A stretch of 64,000 bases of DNA, from positions 124,001-188,000 of the forward strand of contig NZ_JAJQTQ010000001.1 in the NCBI RefSeq assembly GCF_029081005.1, read 5' to 3'. This stretch comes from Halomonas elongata (GTDB taxonomy: Bacteria; Pseudomonadota; Gammaproteobacteria; Pseudomonadales; Halomonadaceae). Position numbers and translations under genes: made by a program. The notes beneath the pieces were generated by a model. The model was not told where the DNA came from. It did not search any database and saw nothing but the letters and a program-made list of their open reading frames with translations. Each line of letters starts with the position of its first letter. Within the stretch, counting starts at the first letter, position 1. Positions 29,418 through 38,833 of the stretch are shown piece after piece.

Positions 29418-30401
29418 TCAGTCGGCCAGCTCGGCGGCCGTCTCGCGCAGCGCGGCCAGCGACGGGGCCTTGGGCGCCCAGATCTCCTCCCACTTCTCGG
29501 TGGCCTCGGCGAAGAAGGCGGGATCGATCTCGGTGACGGTGATGTCCTGCTGGCGCAGGTCCTCCCCCCAGGCCGCGTGATGCTCCTGGAAGCGGGCCAT
29601 GACGTTGTCGGCGTGCTCGGCCATGGTGGCTCGAATCAGCTCGCGATCCGCCTCGTCGAGCTGCGCCCAGACGCGTCCGGAGACCACCGCCACCATGGGG
29701 AACATCATGTGGTTGGAGATCACCAGGTTCTCGGCCTGCTCATAGAATTTGAGCAGCCGGATGGAATCGTAGTCCATGTCGATGGCATCGACCTGCCCGT
29801 TGGCCAGGGCATCGTAGACCGCGGGCAGCGGCAGCGGCGTGGGCGCGGCCCCGGCCGCGGCGTAGAAGTCGCGGATGGGGTCGAAGGGCGTGATGCGTAC
29901 CTTGAGCCCGCTCAGGTCCTCGGCGGACTCGATGGGCTCACGGCTGAGAATCTGGCGCATGCCGGCCATGCCGTAACCCACGCCCACCAGGCCGGTGCGG
30001 GCCGGCATCTGCTCGAGCAGGCCGGCAGCGGTGCCGGAACGTAGCAAGGCGGCGGCGTGATCGATGTCCTCCACCAGGAAGGGGGCGTAGAGGGCGCCGA
30101 AGTCCGGGATGCGATTGGAGATTTCGGCGATGGTCAGAAAGGCCATGTCCAGGGAACCGGCCTGGAGCTGCTGGACCATCTGCGCCTCGGTACCGAGCTG
30201 CTGGGCGGGAAAGATGCTGGCGCTGTGCTCACCGTCGGAGCGCTCGGCCAGGTCGTCGGCGAAGCCCTGGGCCTCCTGGGACCAGATATGCGACTGGGGC
30301 GTGATCAGGCCGAGCCGGAAGTCACGCGCCTGGGCGGTGAAGGCGGTGACGGAAATCGAGGCCGCTACGGCGGCGGTGATCAGGGTCTTGAGCTTGTTCA
30401 T
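29418..30401 (-). CDS. TRAP transporter substrate-binding protein (DctP family)
   Basis: This encodes a 327-residue periplasmic protein with a signal peptide (MNKLKTLITAAVAASISV, cleavage near residue 25). DctP landmarks are FPAQQLGTEAQMVQQLQAGSLDMAF and LSGLKVRITPFDPIRDFYAAAGA, where the conserved arginine that binds the substrate carboxylate would be Arg-Ile-Thr. It lies 73 bp after catA and shares with it an identical 13-base leader (CAGATGACAACAA) at the same distance from the start codon. It presumably binds an aromatic or other organic acid used by the ant/cat pathway. Confidence 0.9.
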   Translation of the reverse strand: MNKLKTLITAAVAASISVTAFTAQARDFRLGLITPQSHIWSQEAQGFADDLAERSDGEHSASIFPAQQLGTEAQMVQQLQAGSLDMAFLTIAEISNRIPDFGALYAPFLVEDIDHAAALLRSGTAAGLLEQMPARTGLVGVGYGMAGMRQILSREPIESAEDLSGLKVRITPFDPIRDFYAAAGAAPTPLPLPAVYDALANGQVDAIDMDYDSIRLLKFYEQAENLVISNHMMFPMVAVVSGRVWAQLDEADRELIRATMAEHADNVMARFQEHHAAWGEDLRQQDITVTEIDPAFFAEATEKWEEIWAPKAPSLAALRETAAELAD

Positions 30402-30474
30402 GGAAGTCGCCTCTATTGTTGTCATCTGGCTGGATGTCGCCGGCCCTCGAGGGGCCGACCATCGATGCGGAGCG

Positions 30475-31449
30475 TTACACCCTGGCGGTGCCCGCCTGCT
30501 GGCTGGCCTGGTCCTGCGTGTCTTCCTTGGCCCGCGGGCGCTTGTGACGGTGCTGCAGGTCGTGTTCCGCGGTCGCCGACAACTCGACGTCGAACACCAC
30601 CTCGGTGAACGGACCCTCGAAGCCGCGTGCCTCGATGGCGGCGGCATCCTCGATCCGCCGACCCTCGACCACCAGCTCCTCGCGGGTGGCGAAGGCGAAG
30701 TCGTCGAAGGTGTAGGGATCGCCGGCCAGGTTGATCTGGGTGGTCAGGTGCTGGTGCCCCGGGGCCGAGATGAAGTAGTGGATGTGCGCCGGGCGCTGGC
30801 CGTGGCGGCCGAGCAGGTCGAGCACCTGCTGGGTCGGGCTGTCCGGCGGGCAGCCATAGCCGGAGGGGATGATGCTGCACACTGCGTAGCGCCCCTCGGC
30901 ATCGGTGATGATGGTGCGGCGCAGGTTGTACTCGCTCTGCGACGGGTCGAAGAAGGAGTAGCCGCCCTTGGAGTCAGCATGCCAGATCTCCACCTTGGCG
31001 CCGGCGACCGGGTTGCCGTCGGTGTCACGCACCTGGCCGGTCAGCCACATGGCCTCGCCGTCGGTGTCGGTGCCGTCGTCCATGCGCCCGCTACCCTGGA
31101 GCTCCGGCGCCCCGGCCACGTAAAGCGGGCCCTCGATGGTGCGCGGCGTGCCGCCGGTGCGGCCGGCCTCGGCATCCAGGGCGTCCATGCGCATGTCCAG
31201 GTAGTGGTCGAAGCCGAGCCCCGGGGCCAGCAGGCCGAACTGGGTGCCCTGGCCGAGCGCGTTGAGCACGCTAACGCTGCTCCAGAATTCCTCGGGGGTG
31301 ACGTCGTAGTCGTCGATCAGCCGATACAGGTCGGAGAGCAGGCGATGCAGGATCCGCTTGGCGCGCTCGTTGCCGCCGTCCTGGTCGAAGCCGCTGACGG
31401 CCTTCAGGAAGTCCTGGACGTCAGGCGTGTCGAAGATCTTCACGGTCAT
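30475..31449 (-). CDS. catA: Catechol 1,2-dioxygenase
   Basis: This encodes a 324-residue intradiol ring-cleaving enzyme that converts catechol to cis,cis-muconate. The non-heme Fe(III) ligands are readable: Tyr164 (GGYSFFD), Tyr198 (PSGYGCP), His222 and His224 (RPAHIHYF). The N-terminal helical dimerisation domain of CatA-type enzymes is present, as is IEGPLYVAGAPE. The last 25 residues are a charged tail (HRHKRPRAKEDT) slightly longer than usual. It is the third cat gene (order catB, catC, catA) downstream of antABC and receives catechol made by anthranilate dioxygenase. Confidence 0.96.
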   Translation of the reverse strand: MTVKIFDTPDVQDFLKAVSGFDQDGGNERAKRILHRLLSDLYRLIDDYDVTPEEFWSSVSVLNALGQGTQFGLLAPGLGFDHYLDMRMDALDAEAGRTGGTPRTIEGPLYVAGAPELQGSGRMDDGTDTDGEAMWLTGQVRDTDGNPVAGAKVEIWHADSKGGYSFFDPSQSEYNLRRTIITDAEGRYAVCSIIPSGYGCPPDSPTQQVLDLLGRHGQRPAHIHYFISAPGHQHLTTQINLAGDPYTFDDFAFATREELVVEGRRIEDAAAIEARGFEGPFTEVVFDVELSATAEHDLQHRHKRPRAKEDTQDQASQQAGTARV

Positions 31450-31514
31450 GGTCGTTTCCTCGGTTGTTGTCATCTGTGTGACGGCCGGCGCGCGTGTCCG
31501 GCGTCCTCCGTGAT

Positions 31515-31805
31515 TCAGGACTCGTCGTCGCGGATCGACGACGGATGGCGGCACAGCGGCTTGACGGCGATCTCCATGTAGGGGAACAGCGGCAGGTTGC
31601 TGATCAGGTCCTGCAGTTCGGCGTTGTCCTCGACGTCGAAGATACTGACGTTGGCGTAGCTGCCGGCGACCCGCCACAGGTGGCGCCACTTGCCGGCGCG
31701 CTGCAGCTCCTGGGCGTAGGCCTTCTCGGTCGCCTTGATCTCGGCAGCCCGCTCGGCCGGCATCTCCGGCGGCAGTTTCACGGTCATTTCCACCTGGAAG
31801 AGCAT
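31515..31805 (-). CDS. catC: Muconolactone delta-isomerase
   Basis: This encodes a 96-residue protein starting MLFQVEMTVKLPPEMP and containing EIKATEKAYAQELQRAGKWRHLWRVAG, the classic CatC sequence. It isomerises muconolactone to beta-ketoadipate enol-lactone and forms a decamer in known homologues. It lies 28 bp after catB and 65 bp before catA in the same operon. Length matches the family. Confidence 0.96.
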   Translation of the reverse strand: MLFQVEMTVKLPPEMPAERAAEIKATEKAYAQELQRAGKWRHLWRVAGSYANVSIFDVEDNAELQDLISNLPLFPYMEIAVKPLCRHPSSIRDDES

Positions 31806-31833
31806 GGGCGTCTCCTTGAGATGCGGGGCGCGC

Positions 31834-32958
31834 TCAGTCGCGGCGCCGATAATGGTTGAGCTTGTCTTCGTCGAGGGTGATGCCGAGCCCGGGACCGACC
31901 GGCAGGTCGACACCGAACTCGTGATAGTTCAGCGGCTCGGCGACGATGTCGTCCTTGAGCAGCAGCGGGCCGAACATCTCGGTACCCCAGGTCAGCTCGC
32001 CGAGGGTCGCCCAGGCATGCAGGGAGGCGGCGGTGCCGATGGTGCCCTCGAGCATGGTGCCGCCGTACAGGCTGACGCCGGCGGCTCGGGCCACGTGGGC
32101 CAGCTCCAGCACACTGCGTGGCCCGCCGGCCTTGGCGATCTTGAGGGCGAAGGCATCGCCGAACCCGCCGGCCGCCAGGGTGAAGCCGTCACGGGCGTCA
32201 TGAACCGCCTCGTCAGCCAGCATCGGCACCACGAAGCGTTGCGCCAGCCGGGTCAGGCCGGCGAACTCCCGGGCCGGGATCGGCTGCTCGATGAGATCGA
32301 TGCCGGCGGCCTCCAGGGCGTCGATGCCGCGGGCTGCGGTGGCCTCGTCCCAGGCCTGGTTGACGTCGACCCGCACGCTGCCCCGGTCGCCCAGCGCCGC
32401 CTTGATCGCCGCCACATGGCGCACGTCCTGGTCCACCGGGTTGGCGCCGATCTTCAGCTTGAAGTCGCAGTGACGGCGTTCCTCGAGGCGCTGGAAGGCC
32501 TCGTCGATGTCCTTCTGGGTGTCGCCGCTGGCCAGCGTCCACAGCACCGGCAGGTGATCGCACCGGGCCCCACCCAGCAGTTCCGCCACCGACAGGCCGC
32601 AGCGCTTGCCCTCGGCGTCGAGCAAGGCGGTCTCGAGCCCCGACTTGGCGAAACTGTTGCCGCGGGCATGGCGGTCAAGGCGCGCCCGCAGGGCGTTGAG
32701 ATTATGGGACGGCTGGCCGATCAGCAGCGGCGCCAGGTAGGTGTCGATGGTCTGCTTGATGCCCTCGGGGCTCTCCGGGCCGTAGCTCAGACCACCGATG
32801 GTGGTGGCCTCGCCCAGACCCTCGGTGCCATCGGACAACCGCAGGCGAATGATGACCATCGTCTGGCAAGCCATGGTGGTCATCGACAGCTTGTGCGGCC
32901 GAATGGTCGGCAGGTCGACCAGCAGGGTCTCGACCTCGTGGATCAGGATGTCGGACAT
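31834..32958 (-). CDS. catB: Muconate cycloisomerase
   Basis: This encodes a 374-residue enolase-superfamily enzyme that lactonises cis,cis-muconate to muconolactone. The acid/base pair is in FKLKIGA (Lys167, Lys169) and Lys273 (ALKIAKAGG). Metal ligands are Asp198 (VDVNQAW), Glu224 (LIEQPIP) and Asp249 (ADEAV). The start MSDILIHEVET at 32958 suits the family; the upstream in-frame stretch is not needed. It lies 88 bp after antC, so ant and cat genes probably form one transcript. Confidence 0.95.
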   Translation of the reverse strand: MSDILIHEVETLLVDLPTIRPHKLSMTTMACQTMVIIRLRLSDGTEGLGEATTIGGLSYGPESPEGIKQTIDTYLAPLLIGQPSHNLNALRARLDRHARGNSFAKSGLETALLDAEGKRCGLSVAELLGGARCDHLPVLWTLASGDTQKDIDEAFQRLEERRHCDFKLKIGANPVDQDVRHVAAIKAALGDRGSVRVDVNQAWDEATAARGIDALEAAGIDLIEQPIPAREFAGLTRLAQRFVVPMLADEAVHDARDGFTLAAGGFGDAFALKIAKAGGPRSVLELAHVARAAGVSLYGGTMLEGTIGTAASLHAWATLGELTWGTEMFGPLLLKDDIVAEPLNYHEFGVDLPVGPGLGITLDEDKLNHYRRRD

Positions 32959-33046
32959 GAGTGTCTCCAGGCGGCTCGCCTCGGGGCGCCGCTTGCATGC
33001 AATGAAAGTCGCTGGGGCCATGCGAGACGCCCCCCGGCGGTGGCGG

Positions 33047-34063
33047 TCAGCTCGAGACGAACTTCTCGAAGAACACCCGGTGCTCGCCGACCTCGCGCTC
33101 CTCGAGCCACTGTTTCGAAGCCTCGATCATCGGCGGCGGCCCGCACAGGTAGGTGTCGAAGGGCTGGGCCAGGAAGTCCAGATCGAACAGGTCGCAGACC
33201 ACGCCCTTCTTGCCCTGCCAGGCCTCGGAGGGGTTCATCACCACGGTTTCATAAGCGAAATCCGGCAACGTCTCGGTGAAGCGGTCCAGGCGATCGAGCT
33301 CGCTGAGATCGGCCTCCTGAGTCACGCCGTAACACAAGCGGATCGGCTGGTCGGTCTCGCCCGATTCCTCGAGTCGCTCCAGCATGCCGAGGAAAGCCGA
33401 GAGCCCAGTGCCGCCGGCCACCATCAGCAGGGGACGCTCCACCTCGCGCAGGTAGAAGGCGCCCAGCGGGGCTTCCAGAGAGATGGCATCGCCCGCCTTG
33501 GCGCTCTCGCGCAGGTAGTCGCTCATCACCCCGCTGGGCAGCAGGCGAATCAGGAAGCGTAACTTGCCGTCCTTCACCGACGAGGTGGCGAAGGAGTAGG
33601 CCCGCCATTCGTCGGAGCCCGGCACCTCGAGGCGCGCGTACTGCCCGGGCAGGTACTGCAACGCCTGGGCGGGATCTTCCAGGGTGATCTCCAGGATGGC
33701 GGCGGCATCGGACACCTGCTCCACGGCGCTCACGGTGGCCTCGTGAACCTCGGTGGCCACGCTGCACACGCTGGAGTCCACGTCGAAGTAGAAGGACGCG
33801 TGGCTGGAGAGCAGGCGGGTCTGGCAGGCCAGCACATGGCCCTCGGCGACTTCCTCCTCGCTGAGGGCTTCCTCGTCGATGTACTCGACGTCGACCTCGC
33901 CGGCCTCGCGCCGGCAGCGGCAGGTCCCGCAGACGCCCTCCCGGCAGTCCACCGGCAGATTGACCCCGTGACGCTGGGCGGCGTCCATCAGCAGCTCGTT
34001 GTCGTCGACCTTGACGAAGCGCGTGGTGCCGTCGCGAAAGACGATGGCAGCTGTGTTATGCAT
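33047..34063 (-). CDS. antC: Anthranilate 1,2-dioxygenase reductase component
   Basis: This encodes a 338-residue electron-transfer protein. An N-terminal plant-type 2Fe-2S ferredoxin domain has ligands Cys40, Cys45, Cys48 and Cys80 (DCREGVCGTCRC, VLACQTR). A flavin-binding domain follows with RAYSFATSS, then an NAD-binding domain with MVAGGTGLSAFLGML and YLCGPPPMIEA. It passes electrons from NADH to the AntAB oxygenase. BenC has the same architecture; the ant assignment rests on antA and on the absence of a benD gene. It is separated from antB by 20 bp. Confidence 0.88.
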   Translation of the reverse strand: MHNTAAIVFRDGTTRFVKVDDNELLMDAAQRHGVNLPVDCREGVCGTCRCRREAGEVDVEYIDEEALSEEEVAEGHVLACQTRLLSSHASFYFDVDSSVCSVATEVHEATVSAVEQVSDAAAILEITLEDPAQALQYLPGQYARLEVPGSDEWRAYSFATSSVKDGKLRFLIRLLPSGVMSDYLRESAKAGDAISLEAPLGAFYLREVERPLLMVAGGTGLSAFLGMLERLEESGETDQPIRLCYGVTQEADLSELDRLDRFTETLPDFAYETVVMNPSEAWQGKKGVVCDLFDLDFLAQPFDTYLCGPPPMIEASKQWLEEREVGEHRVFFEKFVSS

Positions 34064-34083
34064 GACTCGCCCTCCAGCGAAAC

Positions 34084-34569
34084 TCAGACGTGGTAGAAAT
34101 CCAGCACGGAATCGATCTTGTCGTTGAGCAGCACGCTGTGCTTGCGCAGGACCTTCCAGCCGTCGCCATCGCCACGCAGGGTGTAGTCGGCGGTGCCGAA
34201 GAAGTGGCCGCTCTCGCCGAAGCGATAGAAATGGGTCACCCAGTTGACCCGCACCTGGACGATGCCATCGCCCTGCTCGGTAAAGCGCACGTTGTCGATC
34301 AGGTGCAGGGTGCGCGGCAACGGCGTGGAGGCCGCGGACTTGCCGGTGCGCAGGCGGAAGATTCGATCCTCGATGCCGGTGCGGTCGGCGTAGTACATCA
34401 ACGACATCTCGCGCTTGGGATCGCGGGTGACCTCGTCCTCGTTCTTCCACTGCGGGATGTGGAACTCGCACTCCGGCGCGAACTGGTCGAGGTAGCCGTC
34501 CCAATCGCGGTCATCGCAGAGCTCGGCCAGGCGATACATGAACTGCTCGATGGATTGCTGAAGAGTCAT
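34084..34569 (-). CDS. antB: Anthranilate 1,2-dioxygenase small subunit
   Basis: This encodes a 161-residue beta subunit of a ring-hydroxylating dioxygenase, with the SnoaL-like cone fold suggested by LCDDRDWDGYLDQFAPECEFHIPQW and the C-terminal GDGDGWKVLRKHSVLLNDKIDSVLDFYHV. It has no cofactor of its own and assembles with AntA, probably as a hexamer. It starts 3 bp after the antA stop. Length is as expected. Confidence 0.9.
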   Translation of the reverse strand: MTLQQSIEQFMYRLAELCDDRDWDGYLDQFAPECEFHIPQWKNEDEVTRDPKREMSLMYYADRTGIEDRIFRLRTGKSAASTPLPRTLHLIDNVRFTEQGDGIVQVRVNWVTHFYRFGESGHFFGTADYTLRGDGDGWKVLRKHSVLLNDKIDSVLDFYHV

Positions 34570-34572
34570 GGC

Positions 34573-35961
34573 TTACACCTCCTGGAGCTTGAGTGCTTTC
34601 TTTTCGAGGCCCTCGAGCAGCAGCCGCTGCCAGGTGCCGTGCTGGTTGACGTAGAGCCCTTCGTGGGTGAACTCGGTGCCGGTGATCACCGGTTTGATGC
34701 CCAGCACCTGGCTGTTGTGAGTCTCGCCGTACTGCCAGTCCTGGTGACCCCGGGAGATGTCGCTCCAGCGGGAGGCGCGGGCCTGAAAGCCGCGCTGCTG
34801 CTCGCGGAACTCCACCAGGTCGTCGGGCGTGCCCATGCCGGAGACGTTGAAGAAGTCCTCGAACTGGCGAATGCGGTTCTCGCGATCGGCGTCTGATTCG
34901 CCCTTCACGCCCAGGCAGAGGCTGATGACCTCGGTCTTGTTCCAGGCCACCGGACGCACGATGCGCAACTGCGAGCTGATCTGGTCCATGAAGAACAGGC
35001 TCGGGTAGATATTCAGATTGCGCAGGCGATGCATGGTCCACTCGGCGCGCTCCCGGGGGTGCTTTTCGAGCATGCGCGGCATCACGGTGGCGTAGCCGGG
35101 ACGCACCTGGGGGTTGGGCATGTCGCTGAACAGCAGGCTGTGGCCGTTGGCGAAGGAGAACCAGCCGTCGTCGGTGTCCTTGTCGCCGGCGCCGAGCTTG
35201 CTGTAGTCGAGGGTGTCGCCGTTGTCGCCGTGCTTCTGCGCCTCGAGCTCGCGGCGATGCTTCACGGTGGAGACGTAGTTGTAGTGCACGGTGCTGACGT
35301 GATAGCCATCCAGGCCGTTCTCGTTCTGCAGCTTCCAGTTGCCGTTGAAGGTGTAGGTGGACTTGCCCGGCAGCACCTCCAACTCACCGTCCTCGGCCTG
35401 CTCGACCATCATGTCGAAGAACAGCCGGGTATCGCCGAGGAAGTCCTCGAGGCTATCGGTGCCCTCGGCATCCAGGCTGATGAACACGAAGCCACGGTAG
35501 CTCTCGATGCGGGCCTGCTTGAGGCCACGGCTCAACTTGTCGAAGTCCGCCGGGTACTCGCTCGGCGCCTTGACCTTCACCAGGCGGCCGTCGGACTTGT
35601 AGCACCAGGCGTGGAAGGGACAGGTGTAGGTGGACTGGTTGCCACACTCGGTACGCACCAGGGTCGCGCCACGGTGCTGGCAGGTGTTGGCCAGGGCCCG
35701 CAGCTCACCCTTGCCGTCGCGCGCGATGATCATCGGCTGGCGACCGGCCTGCATGGTGATGAAGTCGTTGTTGTTCGGGATCTGGCTCTCGTGGCAGGCG
35801 AAGATCCACTGCTTCTCGAAGATGAGTTCCATCTCCAGGTCGAACAGAGCCTCGTCGGTGAACATCTCCCGGGCCATCTGGTAGACGCCGTTATCGGGGC
35901 GGAAATCGAGACAGTTCTCGACGAATTGCTGCCACTCGGGGATAGAGCGTTGTGCTGTCAT
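34573..35961 (-). CDS. antA: Anthranilate 1,2-dioxygenase large subunit
   Basis: This encodes a 462-residue Rieske oxygenase alpha subunit. The Rieske ligands are Cys94, His96, Cys114 and His117 (TCQHRG, TCPFHAWC). The mononuclear iron site lies in NENGLDGYHVSTVH (His221, His226). The segment CPFHAWCYKSDGRLVKVKAP is that of anthranilate dioxygenases as I recall them; benzoate dioxygenase has [20 protein letters not shown] there. Anthranilate dioxygenase releases catechol, CO2 and ammonia without a diol dehydrogenase, fitting the absence of benD. It is first in antABC-catBCA and divergent from antR. Confidence 0.9.
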   Translation of the reverse strand: MTAQRSIPEWQQFVENCLDFRPDNGVYQMAREMFTDEALFDLEMELIFEKQWIFACHESQIPNNNDFITMQAGRQPMIIARDGKGELRALANTCQHRGATLVRTECGNQSTYTCPFHAWCYKSDGRLVKVKAPSEYPADFDKLSRGLKQARIESYRGFVFISLDAEGTDSLEDFLGDTRLFFDMMVEQAEDGELEVLPGKSTYTFNGNWKLQNENGLDGYHVSTVHYNYVSTVKHRRELEAQKHGDNGDTLDYSKLGAGDKDTDDGWFSFANGHSLLFSDMPNPQVRPGYATVMPRMLEKHPRERAEWTMHRLRNLNIYPSLFFMDQISSQLRIVRPVAWNKTEVISLCLGVKGESDADRENRIRQFEDFFNVSGMGTPDDLVEFREQQRGFQARASRWSDISRGHQDWQYGETHNSQVLGIKPVITGTEFTHEGLYVNQHGTWQRLLLEGLEKKALKLQEV

Positions 35962-36313
35962 CGGTCATCACCGTCTTGTTGCTTGTCGTGGTGTGACCCA
36001 ACTTAAGCAGGCTCCCGTCTCGCCACTATTCGATTCTTTGGGCAACGCTATGCACTTTTTCGGCGTCGTCCCTCCTCCCCGCCTGCCAGGCCGTCCCGAG
36101 ACGGATAGACTTTGGTCGCAACATCGGTGAAAAGCCGCTCTCCCCTCGTCCCAGGCGGATCGAGATATGGCATAAAGGTGCTATACTCCAACAACAAAGT
36201 TCGCAATACGTACTTTATACCGACAAGCGAACATATCAGCCTCCGATGCTGGGCCCGACATATCCAACGAGAAGCCGTGACCAGCGGCCAGGCCCCGGAG
36301 GCGAGGAGACCGT
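35962..36313. other. Divergent antA/antR promoter region
   Basis: These 352 bp hold no gene. The antR-proximal half is AT-richer (about 36165-36240) and probably carries its promoter. GGAG at about 36303 serves the antR start. I searched for the XylS/BenR-type TGCA-N6-GGNTA operator and found no convincing pair, so the AntR site is not placed. Confidence 0.5.
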
Positions 36314-37312
36314 ATGACACTGGCGCCCCAAACGTCGCCCCGCCAGCGGATCGCTACCCTGATCCACGAGCCCGACGACGCCTGCCGCTGGATGCGCGGC
36401 ATCAACGGCCCGCACGAGCTCGAAGTCCCGAGGCCGCGTGAACTGGCCTTCCGTCACGAGGGCACCGCGCTCGGCAACGTGGCCCTCGGCATCATCGAGT
36501 ACGCGACCCGGGTCAACATCCGAGTCGACGACCTCGCCCACAGCTACAGCATCAGTCTGCCGCTGTCCGGCGAACAGCACATCGAATACGCGCGACAGGA
36601 ATTCGCCTCGGACACCCGGGTGGGGGCGATCATCTCCCCGAATCAGCCGCTGCACCTGAACATCGGCGACGACTGCCGCAAGCAACTGGTGCGCCTGTCC
36701 CGCGAGGCCGTGCATCACCGCCTCGGCCAACTGCTCGGCCGCAAGGTGACGTCACCGGTGGTCTTCGACCCGCGGATGCCGCTCGAGGGCCATCTCGGCG
36801 ACTGGTGGAAGACCGTCGCCCACCTGCAAGACCTGCTCGGCGCGGAGGGCTCGCTGTGCGACCTGCCGGAAGTCTGGGGCAACTTCGAGAGCAGCCTGAT
36901 CACCAGCCTGCTCTACGCCCAGCCCCACAATTACTCGGGAGAACTGCTCGGCCGCCAGCAGGAGCGTCCGGGCTACCTCGACCAGCTCGACGCGATGATG
37001 CGCGAGTCCCTCGACCAGCCGCTCACGCTGGAAGATCTCGAGAGGCTCTCCGGCGTCTCCCGGGAGCGCCTCTACCAGGACTTCCATGCCCACTTCGGTG
37101 CCGCGCCCATCGCGCACTTCCGCAACCTGCGCTTCGACTGGGTGAAGCGTCGCCTGGAGCATGCCGGTCCGCGGGAGAGCGTCTCCAGCATCGCCATGGA
37201 CTGCGGCTTCCTGCAGCTCGGCCGCTTCTCCAGGGACTACCAGAAGCGCTTCGGCGAGCGACCTTCCCAGGTACTCGGCCGCCATCGCCGGGACGGCATC
37301 GTGCATCACTGA
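36314..37312 (+). CDS. antR: AraC-family activator of the ant operon (AntR/BenR-like)
   Basis: This encodes a 332-residue AraC/XylS-type regulator. The N-terminal 210 residues resemble the cupin-like ligand domain of the XylS/BenR/AntR group (YSISLPLSGEQHIEYARQEFASD). The C-terminal AraC domain (about 225-325) contains LTLEDLERLSGVSRERLYQDFHAHFGAAPIAHFRNLRF and the second helix-turn-helix SSIAMDCGFLQLGRFSRDYQKRFGERPSQ. It is divergent from antA, and anthranilate is the likely inducer by analogy with Pseudomonas AntR. Confidence 0.88.
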   Translation: MTLAPQTSPRQRIATLIHEPDDACRWMRGINGPHELEVPRPRELAFRHEGTALGNVALGIIEYATRVNIRVDDLAHSYSISLPLSGEQHIEYARQEFASDTRVGAIISPNQPLHLNIGDDCRKQLVRLSREAVHHRLGQLLGRKVTSPVVFDPRMPLEGHLGDWWKTVAHLQDLLGAEGSLCDLPEVWGNFESSLITSLLYAQPHNYSGELLGRQQERPGYLDQLDAMMRESLDQPLTLEDLERLSGVSRERLYQDFHAHFGAAPIAHFRNLRFDWVKRRLEHAGPRESVSSIAMDCGFLQLGRFSRDYQKRFGERPSQVLGRHRRDGIVHH

Positions 37313-37429
37313 CTCGGTAAGCAGGTCGACTAGACTTCCGATTCCGGCTAGTTTCCTCGCCACGCCGCGATACACTCGTGGAATGATCCTCGGATGTATC
37401 ATGGGGTAGAGGAAGTGAGACACGCTGCC

Positions 37430-38833
37430 ATGCTGGACCCTGCCCAGTGCCGCCAGGCTCGTCTGGCTCGGGATGCCCGCTTCGACGGACGTTTCGTGGT
37501 CGCCGTGACCACCACCGGTATCTACTGTCGTCCGATCTGTCCGGCGACGCCACCCCATGAACGCAACGTGCGCTATTACGAGAGCGCCCTGGCCGCCTCG
37601 CAGGACGGCTTCCGCCCTTGCCTGCGCTGCCGGCCGGACAGCGCGCCGGATTCGCCCGCCTGGCGAGGTACGCACACCACCTTCGAGCGGGCCCTGCGGC
37701 TGATCGACGAGGGTACCCTGAGCGAGGCGCCCTTGAGCACGCTCTGCGACCGCCTGGGCATCGGCGAGCGCTACCTGCGCCAGCTGTTCCAGCAACGCCT
37801 CGGCGTTTCCCCCAAGGCCTATGCCCTGCATCGCCAATGCCTGTTCGCCAAGCAGTTGCTGCACCAGACGACGCTGCCGATCACCGAGGTCGCCTATGCC
37901 AGCGGCTTTCGCAGCCTGAGACGTTTCAACGATGCCTTTGGCCGTCACATCGGCCTGGCTCCCCGGGAATTGCGCCGCCGCGGTGACGATGGCGGCGACG
38001 CCCTGATGCTGACGCTCGCCTACCGACCGCCCTATGCCTGGTCCCCCCTGCACGACTTCCACCGGCACCGCGCCATCGACGGCCTGGAGTGGGTCGGCGA
38101 GCATCATTACGGGCGCCACGTTCGCTGGCGTCATGCCAGGGGCTGGTTCACCGCCGAACACCATCCCGAACGCCACGCTTTCAGGGTACGGCTGGCGCTG
38201 GACGATCTCGCCGTCCTGGCGCCGGTGGTGCGGCGGATTCGCCGATGCCTCGACCTGGATGCCGACACCGAGGCCATCGAAGCCCATCTCGGTCGCGTCG
38301 TGCCTGGACTACCGCTGACCGAAGGGCTGCGCCTGCCCGGCATCTGGTCACCGTTCGAAGCCGGCGTGCGAGCGATCCTCGGCCAGCAGGTCTCCATCGT
38401 CGCCGCCCGCCGGCTGGTCGGTACCCTGGTCGCCCGACTAGGCGAGCCGACCGAGACCGGCCATCATTTCCCCACGCCCGAGGACGTTGCCGTCAGCGAG
38501 CTCGATTTCCTGCGCATGCCCGGCGCCCGCAAGGCGACCCTGCAACGCTTCGCGAGCTGGTACGCTGGTGCCGAGTCGGGCGATGATCCGCTCCAGTGGA
38601 CGGCCCTCAAGGGCATCGGCCCCTGGACGGCGCACTACGCCGCCATGCGCGGCACCGGGCACCCCGACATCTGGCTGGAGGGCGACGCCGGGGTACGGCG
38701 AGCCCTCGGCCACCTGGGCGGTGTCGATCCGGCCAGCGCCGCGCCCTGGCGCAGCTACCTGACCCTTCAGCTATGGTCTCAGGAACCGGCACCCGACAAC
38801 CTGGAACCGAACGTCATGGAGGCGACCCGATGA
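37430..38833 (+). CDS. Ada-type regulator fused to AlkA 3-methyladenine DNA glycosylase
   Basis: This encodes a 467-residue fusion. Residues 1-75 are the Ada metal-binding domain with zinc cysteines 33, 37, 64 and 67 ([26 protein letters not shown]); one of them accepts methyl groups from DNA phosphotriesters. Residues about 80-185 are an AraC helix-turn-helix domain. From about 195 the AlkA N-terminal domain and the HhH-GPD glycosylase follow ([16 protein letters not shown], then DIWLEGDAG with the catalytic aspartate). It can therefore sense methyl damage, activate transcription and excise alkylated bases. The ATG at 37430 is chosen by family; 37394 is an in-frame alternative. Its stop overlaps the ogt start. 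Confidence 0.92.
   Translation: MLDPAQCRQARLARDARFDGRFVVAVTTTGIYCRPICPATPPHERNVRYYESALAASQDGFRPCLRCRPDSAPDSPAWRGTHTTFERALRLIDEGTLSEAPLSTLCDRLGIGERYLRQLFQQRLGVSPKAYALHRQCLFAKQLLHQTTLPITEVAYASGFRSLRRFNDAFGRHIGLAPRELRRRGDDGGDALMLTLAYRPPYAWSPLHDFHRHRAIDGLEWVGEHHYGRHVRWRHARGWFTAEHHPERHAFRVRLALDDLAVLAPVVRRIRRCLDLDADTEAIEAHLGRVVPGLPLTEGLRLPGIWSPFEAGVRAILGQQVSIVAARRLVGTLVARLGEPTETGHHFPTPEDVAVSELDFLRMPGARKATLQRFASWYAGAESGDDPLQWTALKGIGPWTAHYAAMRGTGHPDIWLEGDAGVRRALGHLGGVDPASAAPWRSYLTLQLWSQEPAPDNLEPNVMEATR

Noticed and set aside
33047-35961. Benzoate dioxygenase benABC
   Set aside because: The Rieske-region residues of the large subunit fit anthranilate dioxygenase, no benD follows, and kynureninase is nearby; ant is the better name.
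36000-36170. XylS/BenR-type operator before antA
   Set aside because: One TGCA is present, but the GGNTA half and a second site are missing.
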